Assembly: GCA_003342895.1 (NCBI GenBank)
Contig: PTFA01000024.1
Location: 893,634 to 957,633 of the forward strand
Origin: Casuarius casuarius
Taxonomy: Eukaryota > Chordata > Aves > Casuariiformes > Casuariidae
Direction: 5' to 3'
DNA length: 64,000 nucleotides
In this document: piece by piece, positions 49,894-61,400 of the stretch
How positions within the stretch are numbered: the first letter of the stretch is position 1
How the letters are laid out: every line of letters starts with the position of its first letter
Made by a program: the position numbers and the translations under genes
Notes under the pieces: model-generated
Seen by the model: only the letters and a program-made list of their open reading frames with translations
Told to the model about the DNA's origin: nothing
Databases searched by the model: none

Positions 49894-52800
49894 TATTTTT
49901 CAAGGCCATTCTCATGGCGTGCTTTAGTGCTGTTTTTGCCTGTCTAAGTAGAACATGCTTTTGCCATTAACCGCTTAGTGGCAGAAAAGTATTCCTTATT
50001 CTCACCAAGGATATTTCATTAGGTATTTTAGGAATATCTGAGGAGTAAATAATTTTCATATGTAGTATTTAACTTCTGGTCTGGAAGGTATCATTCAGAA
50101 TCAGTTTCATTTTGTGTTACAGAAAATACACAAAGTACTCGTAATTATTCTGCATTTCCTAATAGTTTAAAGCTGAGTTTATTATATACATTACAAATGT
50201 TAATATATATTCACTAACTTTCTCTCTGTAAGTTAGGTAAGTATACCATGATATTTACTTTAATCAAAAGGAGATATTTGGCTCAAATTTCGAGAAGCCC
50301 CTACTGAATTTGAAAGAACATAATACCTAGAGTGCTAGCCACTACAGTATTAGCTGAAGCCGATAAGAGCTGATGGAATTTAGCACCTTTACGTATTTTG
50401 GCTACTCAAAACGAGTGGACACTTTTAAAAACATTGATTTTCTATGCCTGTGGGTCTGAGGTCATAAGGTACTGTGATTAAAGCAGGAAAAAAAGAATTA
50501 GAAAATTTGAGGAATATTGGAATAACTCTTCAATGAGTGAAAACAATCACAACAATCCTATAATTTCACTATTCAATCAAACCCTATAATTTAACTAATT
50601 GAAAATGCAAGTATGTAAACACAGACTCCCATTTTGCATTTATAATCCAGCTGGGATGATTTAAGATGAGCAAATTAGGTTGAGATCGATGGAAATCTAT
50701 ATTAGATTCATTAAAAGGGTGATGTAATTCATATATTAATCTGATACTCAAGTTTTAGCAATGGAAAGCAAAGGAAAAGCATCTATAATTGAAGTTTTAA
50801 TTTGTGTGTACATTTTTATTCCTTTTGTTTGTTTTTTTAACTAGAGATAGATAATTTTATTATGCACCAAGCACATACATATTAGGGACAATGGATAGTT
50901 TCAGGGATGAAAATAATATATTTGTATTTGTGGTTTAAGTAGAAGAGATTTTGAGTCTGTCAGTCATTTTGTGTTGAAGAAAAAAATCAGACATGAAAGG
51001 AAAAGGAAAGAAATGTGAGAGAAATCAGAAAAGCAGGGTCAGAAGATCTGAGGTTTGTCAGCCAGATACAAAATGGCTCTAATGGATGTTTCTATGGCAA
51101 CTAAAAATGAACAACTGTGATGAGAAACTCTTCCCAGGGAAGACAGGGACATCGACACTGCTGTGTGTTGGCATACACTCCCAGTGATATTCTCTGCCCC
51201 AAATTTGAACGTATAAGGATTAAGTATTACCGGTTTATAATTTCGTAGACTTGACCTGCAACAGCTTTTATGGGCAGGGACTGGTCCCCGGCAGAGTTTT
51301 AGCCACTCTGACCTGAGCAGGAGACCAGAGTCCCGACCCATTTCTTTTCTGAACCAAAGCCCCCAGCTGTGGATCCATCTCCTAAATACGTCAAGGCCAG
51401 TTCGGCAGTTTGTAACTCTTTGGAATTACGTTCACTTCTGTTAAGATCAGAGTGGTGGTCTGGCCTGAAACTACCATGGTAAAAAGAACAAAGTTAACAT
51501 GAGGCCACGTGAGCCTTCGTGTGAACAGATGGGAGTAGGGGGCTGTGCAGAGAGGCGCATGGGCTGCTGGCTCAGGGATGGGGAGGGTCACCGCTTTCAG
51601 AGGCAATTCTCGTTTATGCCAGTTTAAAACAACTGTGAAACTATGACCTTGTGTAGCACCTTAGTCTGCCTTTTCGTTCACTAAAGGGTTTTTTTTTTTT
51701 TTTTTTGAGAAGTTCTGGTGTTATACCTAGTGGAAAATAACCAGCTTTATTCAGCTGTGTGTGCTATAAATTCATTGAACAAAGAACTTTCAGAGAAGAG
51801 TAGCTCCAAACGGTGAAGTGTTTCCACATAGTCTTATTAAAATGCCCAGTATCAAGCTGAACTGACTTACATGGAATGAAATTCTTACGAAGTCCCAATC
51901 TGGAACACAATTAACTTGCATCAGACTTTATATTAGATGACCTTTCAGTGAACTATAATATGTGTTTCTTTAAGATTTGTTTCCCATTGCTCAATAAAAA
52001 TTCCAACAGGGGAATCATTCACAATGCAAGTAAAAAGGAGAAGGGCGTACAATACGGTTGCCTGAATAGAGGTAATTAACCAGCCATAAATCTCCTCTGT
52101 CTTTGCAGTGCAAGTGTCAGCTGCAAAGTGATCCCAGAAATCAGCAGAAAGAACAGACTGTTTTGAAGAAATAGGTGGTGAAATAAGGAAAGCAATTGAG
52201 CTCCGTCAGTCTGCAACACAAAGCAGGATCGTCTCACGAATTGAGATCAATGTTCAGTGATGCAACCAGGTGCATTCTAGCCATGAATCCTCCTGACTTT
52301 ATTTGTTAGCGTGTGCAAAAGTTTTTAGGAAGATATGAAATACTATTTGACTATAGGTTAAGTGAATTAGCGGATGTTGTCTGGAGTATGAGTAGAAATT
52401 AGAGAGTACAGAGGTTCACTCACTCACTCTTCAGGATGAAGCTTCTTGCTTTGCATTTAGGCAGCTAAAGCCTGACACAGGCGTGATGTTAGCATCTTTC
52501 TTTTTCTCCACGGTGTGTGATGTAATTACACGTCCGCATCAATGTAGAGGGTCATTGGAAGATACCTACTTTTGGGCTAATGAGCATGTGGAAGACTGAG
52601 CTGATTGTACCTCATTAACTCCTCTGCAGGGCTGTTCAGACTGCACGTGGGCTACAAGCTGCGTAGGGCGTTGATTGTCCCCGTCCTAAGAGCCATTGGC
52701 GTCCCAAACCGAGCAGCCACTCGGAAGTTCCAAAACCAGCCATTTTGTAATATATGGGAAATATATGGGAAAACCAGACAGCAGGAAAATTTCCTTGTTA

Positions 52801-55800
52801 TTTTGGTATTTAAAGACTGGCTTTTTTGGCCATCCTGATCTCCGAAGCAAGAGTTACATGCCTTGAAGAAGTCTTCATGGCAGTTCGCAGGTTTACCTGG
52901 TTTCCTAACCGTGCAGTCTAACTGTGCCATTTTAATTGTGGATGTTCCTTCTATTTATGTTCATGTCTGACATTATTTTTAATCCTCCTAAACTCATAGC
53001 TTGATTTGATTACAACCACAATGGGAAATAATTGGAAAATAAGGTCAGAACAGAGAAATTTTATAATGTATCTGGACTAATAATAATATATTTGTGGCTA
53101 TTACTACAGTAGATGGCACTATAACTTAAGTCAAATGGCCAAATGAACTGAACTGGGATCTTACAAATCTCCAGATCAATAGGATTCTTTGTGTGATTTT
53201 CAAGAACATTCCAAAGTAAGGATCAGGCCTTTGGCATGCATCTAGGTTGTGGCCAAATTCCAAATTTATATTTTTCAGGTCAAATTATTTGTTTAGAAAA
53301 ACTATGAATCACACATTCGCATAGTACTTTTTCCATCTGTTTGCATTTCTCCACTTCAGAGACTTTTTTTCCCTCTTCATATTTCCTCTGAAAACACATA
53401 CATCTCATTTTCTTCATTAAATTTTTTACCTGACTCTTTTCCCCATAATACTGGAGCACCCCAAAATAATTTGCTTTTTCTAACCTCATAATATTCCAGG
53501 GGTTAAGATAGTAACATTGTTCCCATTTCAAAATAGAAAGCTGAGGAACAGATAGACCAAATGACTTCCTTTACACAGGAACTGTGTTAGAATGGATACT
53601 TTCATCATATATAAAATATATGTATATTTCAGATATATATAGAATACATTCTTCTTATATGTATCCTACTTAAACAAAATATGTCACACTTCTCTACACA
53701 GATATTTATGTTGTTCTGGTGTTTTGAAAAATAAGGGCTTGGTCTGAAATGAGTCATGCTGTTAAGTCCAATAAAGTTTGGAAAGGGCCCTAAATACTGG
53801 AGATCTGAAATGAAGAGATTTGTTTTAGACCTGTTACAAAACCTCTTTCCTGTGTACTGAAAAAAATCACAGAGCTGTAAATAAATTAATCCTCTGACTT
53901 GATATTATGTATACAAATTGGATCTCTCGAGGAAGTTTTGAATCATGAGTCTCTCCAAGGAATTCCACACATAAGCATAAGAGATGCAAACCTTCCCATG
54001 TGTGCTGTTTTATTGTCCAGTGTATATTGAAATACAGCTGTGGCAGCTACTGCATTCCATGAGGGTCATATCTTTCTTTGAGATAATTTTGGACATGTAT
54101 GGACTTTTGTTTCAGCAGTAATATGCAGCCAAATTAAAACCAGAAATTGAAGTGTCAAGTGCTGGATTGTGTTCAGGAAGGATACTAGTGTAATTCACAA
54201 CTTCTGATATAGAAAATGTCACATTCAAAAGAGAATGAAGGAAAACACCCTAAGTCATTTCATCTTGCAAGCCAAAAAATTGCTTTTCTTTCTAGAGCTG
54301 CCTAGACTAGAAATATTTGCACCTTTATTACACCACTGGCTTTCGTAGGGAAGCAGTGTAAATAGAATTCTGGTGTTTTTATTATATTTCACTGGCATGC
54401 ATATGGCTGTGTTCATCAGGCCAATTATGCTGCTGGTAGCACTTGCTATAATGCAAGGATATATTTTTCTAGTATAAAAATAGGATTTAAAGAGAACAAG
54501 AGCTGAATCTGAAAGTCAGGGAGCAAAAGCATATTGCTGCCTTAGGAATATAATTAGTTTGGTAAAGAGCTCACAAAGCCCTTCCACAAAAGGGCTAAAT
54601 CTTCTGTGATTCGACTGTATGCCAGAGTACTAGGGTAACTAGACTGCAAAATGAAAATAGAGAAAGCATGTTTATGCAAACAACAAAGACCATCAGAAGT
54701 GTTATTCATAATGTACATTTTTCCTAAGACTGAATTTTTTTTTACCTTGACACATACACAATTGTATAGGAAACCTCAAATGAGCAACTCTTCAAGACAC
54801 AACTTCAAACAGTAAACAGCTAGACCTGGGTAAGATAAATAATCAAAACAATGAGTCTAAGGACATAAATGCAAACTGCAGGCAGGTTTTTCTATTCCAA
54901 AAAGAGCAGTTAATAAGGACTATTTTAAAACAGAAATGTACAGTGCAAAGTTTGAAGGGAATTATACCCATTATAAAATGCAGTGCAGATAGCTCATCTG
55001 TAGTTTTACAGATGCCTTCTTTCTATGGAACCTGCCATAAAACCAAACGTGATGAGGGTATTCATATATCTCATGTTTAAGGCCTTTATATGATCACTGG
55101 AGAGAAGCTTCTGCATTAGGTTCGCTGAGATAGCCTGCAGAGGAGCCTCGCTCTCCTTAGCGAGGGACTCCTGAACTGCATGCCTTAATTCAAACGTGAC
55201 TGTCCTTCTCAGGCTGTTGCAGTTTTATGCTGTATTTTGCTTAACCATTACATACTATTCTGATCACTTGTTTATTGAAGGTTACAGTTGCATCATTAAA
55301 CTACAAATGTGGAGTGAAAGGGTCAGAATCTTTCGGTCCAGGGTCCTGCTTTAAGGAAAGTGTCTCTGAAAAGCTTATGATTTGATATAAGCCTATCATA
55401 AATCTAAGCGGAAGAATAGTCCTGAAAATATGTTTTCATAATAGTAATTACATTAATAGTTTTATGAGAAGAAAGTTGCCTTTTATCTGCCCACAAGTTT
55501 GCTGTAGAGGTATTAAATCTACTGCTTGAATTCTACTTTGCCAGATTTATCCATTAAATCATCCATTTCTTCCACAGGTACTGTGAAGTTACAAAAATGC
55601 TTGAAAAAAATATCCAGTAACAATTCTGTATCAGTAGGCAATGTAACCACTCTGATCTTGACCCACTGAGCAATCTGGGATTACTCCCACTAACAACCCT
55701 TATTTTGTGGGAAGGTTCGTTTTAATGTGCTTTTACAGTTTTTTGACTACATTATTTGCACTTACCTTTTCTACCCCCTCAAAATTTGCACTGCAATTTG

Positions 55801-57102
55801 CTTCTTGAAAAAAAAACTCTTTTGTCAGATAGACAGCGCCTATTCGTGATCTTTACCAGCTTCTTTTCAAGTTCTTCAGCTTTCTCAACATCTGTGGCTA
55901 GAAATTTAGTGCTTTATACTTCTTTTGCAGGAATGTAACACCTACACAAAATTGGCATTAAATTGAGGCCTCATGATTTGAAATGTTGACTGAAAAACTG
56001 AAATTGTATTTTGAGCCTGTAGGTGCTCTGACTCAGTTTTAATCTGACAATAGGTGATTTTTCTCACCTATATGATCAGGGAAATGTAGCCCATAGATCA
56101 AAATGAAAATGGTTATGTTTTGTATTCTGGCAAGCAAACAGATTTTCTCATCCAGTCAAAGCTGTTTCTTTCTCTAGAATTATTCTTTTTAAGTAAACGT
56201 AATTATAAATGTTTTATATTGTGGCTAGCACACTTACCAGGAACAGTAAGTTTATAATAATTCTTTGATTTCACACATTGCCTGATATGTGACCATATTG
56301 ACCGTGACTGACATGCGAGTTACTGGTGGGTTTTGTTTGTTTTTCTTTAATTTCAATGGGAAATTCAACACCGAAGTCCTCAGATGATGACTGTTCTCTT
56401 GCAGGCATATTGATACTGCACCTATTACGGAGAAGTCAACAAGCACACAGCCACGAGCCAGATGAAACACACATTTCACGTGGCACATGGACAGCTTAAG
56501 AACTCAACGGGAGCAGAGTGAAGGCTTCAGCATGACCCTTCCAATTGAAGACAGCAGTGACAGTCAATCACGTGGCTTCTCGCGTTTGTAATTCTTGGTG
56601 CCGTGCCAAAACGATCAGAGCTGACAACTGATTTTTTTCCAACTTCAAAGGAATCTCCTGAATCCTCAGCAACCTCTTTAGCCCTAATTGAAAACACCTT
56701 ATGTCTGTTTTATAAAAGGAAGAAAAATGTCAAAATATTTATCTTAGAGACAAATTATAGGACAAATGGTGCCCTGTGTATAATTTGTTGAGACAACACG
56801 ATACTTGGTTGGAAAAAGAGGTGATTATGTAAAACAAATCTTTGACTTACACAGTTCTCTGGATTGAGGTAAAATCTTCTAGTAAATGAGGGCTTCTTTT
56901 AGTTCTTATCATTTTAATACCCATGGTGATGGAGATGGGAAGAAAATCTGGGAGAAATGTTCTGAAGAAGCAGCACATGCCCCTTTCTGACATTTTAGTT
57001 AATGCTCTTCTGTCTTGTAAGAATAGGGGTGAGCTTTTAATTACTTTTAGTAGCTCAAAATATGCTAAGCCTGGGATAAGCAGACAGGCAGGCAAAAGCC
57101 TT

Positions 57103-57170
57103 CTCCCTGTGAGTTATCTAGGGAAGCAAATACAAACTCCCTGTGAGTTATCTAGGGAAGCAAATACAAT
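57103..57170. repeat. 34-bp tandem duplication
   Basis: Two adjacent copies of a 34-base unit starting CTCCCTGTGAGTTATCTAGG, at 57103-57136 and 57137-57170, identical except the last base. Confidence 0.97.
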
Positions 57171-58220
57171 TGTTTTGGCAATTTAACAGCAGCATTTCTA
57201 ACTCATGCAACACCAGGAAGCAAACGGGCTTCTTGCTGAGATGACAGGCACAAATGGCTGACTAAATCTAGCAGAGGGATGAAAGGTCTGCTTTTGCAGG
57301 AGGTAGCTGATGCCTCTTCTGGTTACAGCGGAGTGCCTGAGTGTCTTAAATGAGCTCTGGTTATGTTCATGCTCACAAGGGGAATGGTTAATATGGATCT
57401 CTCTGATCACTGCGCAATCTCTGAGTTTATTTTTCTTCTGCAAAGGTCGCTGCTAGGACTCTTGAGAAAGAGCACGAAAAAGGGTGTGAACTCTGAGAAG
57501 CTGTAAACTGAGAGGGGGGCAAAAATCCCAGCCTTGTAGGGCTTCGGGAAGGAACAAAAGAAGGAAGAAAGATGAACTGGAGAACANAGGGGAGGAGGAT
57601 AGCAAAAATGTCACAAGCAGCATGAAACAACTTCTGCAAGGAAGTCGGTGGGAGTTGCATGCTAGCAGTGTGCAAAGCTGGCAACAGGGACCCTCAGGAC
57701 AGCAATGAGCTCTATGCAGCTGAGGAAAGATGTCCCCAGATGTTGTTTCTTCTCTCTCACATTCAGAGTTCTTCTGTCTGTTCTCATTTATCTCTCTCTT
57801 CGGTTTATATCCTCCACTTTTACCTTCTGTGTGTGAGCAGGTACACCTCAACACTAAAAGCATCCATATGTGTATGTAGTGTGAACTTTCAGTTATGGTA
57901 ACTGGGAAGACTGAAGTATTCCGCCATACATTTCAAGGGAAAAAAGACATCTCAAAGGTATATTTTTTAAGATATTTTGTAAAAATATTTACACTCAGTG
58001 TATGGTTAGGTTAAATAATTAAAACTATCACAAACTGTAATTTCAAAGAGAAACAGCCTATTGATTTCATTAGCTTACACAAGGAGGACTTAAAATACAG
58101 CAGTATGAAGATTTCTGATGGCAAATGTCCCAAGACCCCACTACTGAGTCATGCTTCATGGTCATGGTAAGTGCTGCTGTAGCTCTGTAAATATGTATCA
58201 GTTCATGTCAGCCACTGCAT

Positions 58221-58420
58221 ACAGAATCACTGAATCACAGGATGATATGCTAATTCAGGCTGGAAGGGACCTCAGGAAGTCTTCAGCCCACCTTCCTGCT
58301 CAAAACACAGTCAGCTGCAAGGTCAGACCAGGTTGCTCAGGGCTTTATCCAGACAGGTTTTGAAAGCCTCCAAGGATGGAGACCGCATAACCTCTCTGGG
58401 CAACAACTCCATTGTGAAAA
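58221..58420 (-). mobile_element. CR1 LINE 3'-end fragment
   Basis: The plus strand reads as the reverse complement of an avian-type CR1 tail: CAGAATCACTGAATCACAGG, then GCTGGAAGGGACCTCAGGAA, a CCAGGTTGCTCAGGGCTTTA segment, CAGGTTTTGAAAGCCTCCAA and ATAACCTCTCTGGGCAACAA. The element's sense strand is therefore minus, with its 3' end near 58221. It is 5'-truncated, as most CR1 copies are, and too short to encode protein. Confidence 0.88.
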
Positions 58421-61400
58421 ATGTGTGTATACATACTAGTTTATGCCGGTGAGCCATATCGTTCTTCAGGAAGATACACAGGAAGAAATACATGCATATG
58501 GGGATTTCACACTGATGCTTCACAATATTCCTACCAGTACTCCTGACTTACCTTTTTAACCAAGATATATGCATGTAAGTGTACACATTTGTGGAAAGCT
58601 GGAGAGAATGCAGAGGACTGCTGATGAAGCAAGCAGCCTTGGCTAACACCCAAACGGGATTAATACCATAGTCTAGAACTTATATGTTCAGGTGGCTATT
58701 CTGCGATTTGTAATACAAGAAACAAACTTGTGCCTCCAACTAACTTCTAATGGAAGGAAGTCCTGCCTATAAAGCCCTCACAGCAATATATACTAATCTA
58801 TATATGTAATGGACATTTCAAGGAGAGGAGAACACCAAACAGTTCTTACCCCCTGGAGCCGGGAAGTGATGTGAATCTCAGCCCTTCAAAACACCAGAGA
58901 CAGAACCAAATGAATCATTAAATTGGTTTAAAAATAGAGATTTTAAAAATAGTAAATGTTCTTTTTTTATTGGTGTACTGGTTTTGAATCTAAATAGTTC
59001 ACATTTTCTGGCTACAAGGGCCTGAAATCTATTGAAAAATACAACTATTTAAAAGGCAAACAAATAACAGCTGCATCCATTATATAATCACATAACTCTA
59101 TGAGCTTGGCTTTATGTTGATGAACACTTTGAAGTACCACACACCATGTGCTGAAGTCCCTGGCTTTAATCATCTGTTATCCATAACACCGGTCTGGGCC
59201 CTCTGCACTGCGAAGGAGCCTGGGTGTGGGTAAGAGTCAGGCCCATTCTGTTTTAGTCCAACTGGATCAACACTTTCTACGGTAGGATGTTAATTAAAAA
59301 AAAGCTAAGGCAAGAGTTCCTGTTTTGTACCAACAGAAATCACAGCTGGAGAGAAAAGAAAGCTGATGTAGCTTTAAGCCACCACTTTGAACTCCTGATC
59401 CTGCTCTACAGATCAACCCTCTTTGCTAAATAGTGCAGAGAGCCTCGCATGAGAAGACAGATGGGTCTGATGTAGACTGTCTTCCCTGCGCTACCCTGCT
59501 CGCCTTGGTCATCCCCTGACTTCAATGCTGCGTGCAACAGCTGTGTGTTTAACATGCCGTCCTCTACTCTGTCCTTGAAAGGCCCTTTGCACTGTGCCTT
59601 GCTGGGGTTACTGGAAGCCAGTCGTACAGCTGTTTTCCTTAGTGCTTTCCTGCACTCCGGGAGCCGTCCCAGTTAGAGAATGTTTAGGACTCTTCTAAAA
59701 TGCTTCTCACTTTTTTCAGGGCTTAAAGGTTTTAGGGTACAATGAAAATCTTGTTGTGTGAAAATCTTGGTAGACCAAGTCCTAACGTCCTTACTCAGAT
59801 ATGATTTAAATTTTACTCAGTCAAAACTCCCACTCACTAAGTCTTTTGAGATTTGGCCCTATCATATTAGCACATTGCAATCAGCTATAAAAGCAGTAAC
59901 AGAACTAAATCCCAAGGAGCAACAACAAAGTAGCATACATTATTTCCATCCAAATAAAAAGATGATCTGGGATTTTCTTTTCTGGCCAAATCTTAAAGCT
60001 AAACACATTACTCATCTGTGCACGGGTCTGTTTGCTTTCCAAGCCAAAACTCACCAGAAAAACAGGAAATAATAAGATTGTGATATATAAAACTAGATTG
60101 CTCTGCTCTATTAATTTGTGAAAGCCACAGAATGTGTTTTCCATTAGCTTTCAAGTACGAGGTGAAATGTTTAGCACATCTATTTATCCATCCATCCACC
60201 CATACATCCATCCATGTTATTTTTTCTGAGCAGAGCAAAAGTTCAGCACAACATTTTAAGCCTTATTCTTCCATTCTTCTGGTATTTCTTAGATGCTTTT
60301 GTTTAGAATAAGCAACTCACATCAAATTTAGATGGTATTTTGCTCTTATTGGCCTGTGAAAGGGAAATAAGACAGTGCCAAGAGCCTAGTATGTGAAAGT
60401 GCAATTCTGCTGGTACCAATCTGTATGGCTGAGACTGTGCAGCTGTACCATAGCATCCCAAGAGCAAGCAAAAGCTCACAAAAGTCATTGGAAAAATCCC
60501 ATTGATTTACAGGCACACTGCATTATTCCCTGAAGAGCAGCATTCACCCTTCGGTTACCTGCTCCTCAACTTGCCTTCTCTCGCTAAAGCTCCATGCAAT
60601 AACCAGCTCCTATGCCTCTACTGTTTGATCCTGTTTTCAGAATTGAATGAACTGATTTGTTGACTGATGCACTTTGAGTCTTAAATAGGTTTTAAGGTTA
60701 TGTACATGACATAGAAGGGTTTTTAATATTTTGGTGGTTAAAGTTTCTATGGACGGGTGCATTTAAACTTTGGAAATGGTGGCAGCTTTGGCATCCTGAG
60801 CTGAAAATGGAACTCCAAAAATTTAACATAGCTCTTTTTTTTTTTTTTTTTTGTAGACTCCATGTATGTATATGTGACTGTAATATACATATGTGGAAAG
60901 TAATGACCATCACAGAGTCTCAATACACCCAGACTCTTCAATTTTTAACAATTAATTTATCAAGAAGTACACATTTTTTTTTCACTTACAGATCTATATT
61001 CACTGTGCTTGTAATGATTCTGTGGGAGAAATCAGATATCCCATTTACTTGTAAATATATTAATCCTAAATAAAGAACCCAGGAAACTCTAGTTCAAGTC
61101 TCCTTCTTAATTTATTAAACCTTTGGACAATATTAAGCCCTATTAATGTGTAAAAATGTTACTGGTCATATTGGTATAATAGCATCTGAACAGATGAGAA
61201 TATATTTAAGCTAACTTCACTATGACTCAAACACATACACAGTCATTTTGGAATAAAAGTGATTGCATCAGTAGAATACCTTTATTCAGATGCATACTTT
61301 GTCTTATACTGAGTTTGACCAGGTAGGTAAGCCTTCAGTGGCAATACAAGGCCTTTTTTGTCTCTGTAGTCTGATCCTGTAATCTTTGGACAGCACGATT

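Larger units (their letters stand above)
44391..58220. other. Upstream flank of CPSF6, largely featureless
   Basis: About 14 kb of mainly AT-rich DNA. Apart from the exon-like segments at 46.8-49.9 kb, a CpG-bearing richer stretch at 49.2-49.8 kb, a smaller one at 52.63-52.72 kb and the 34-bp duplication, I recognise no gene or transposon. One N lies at 57587. Confidence 0.65.
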
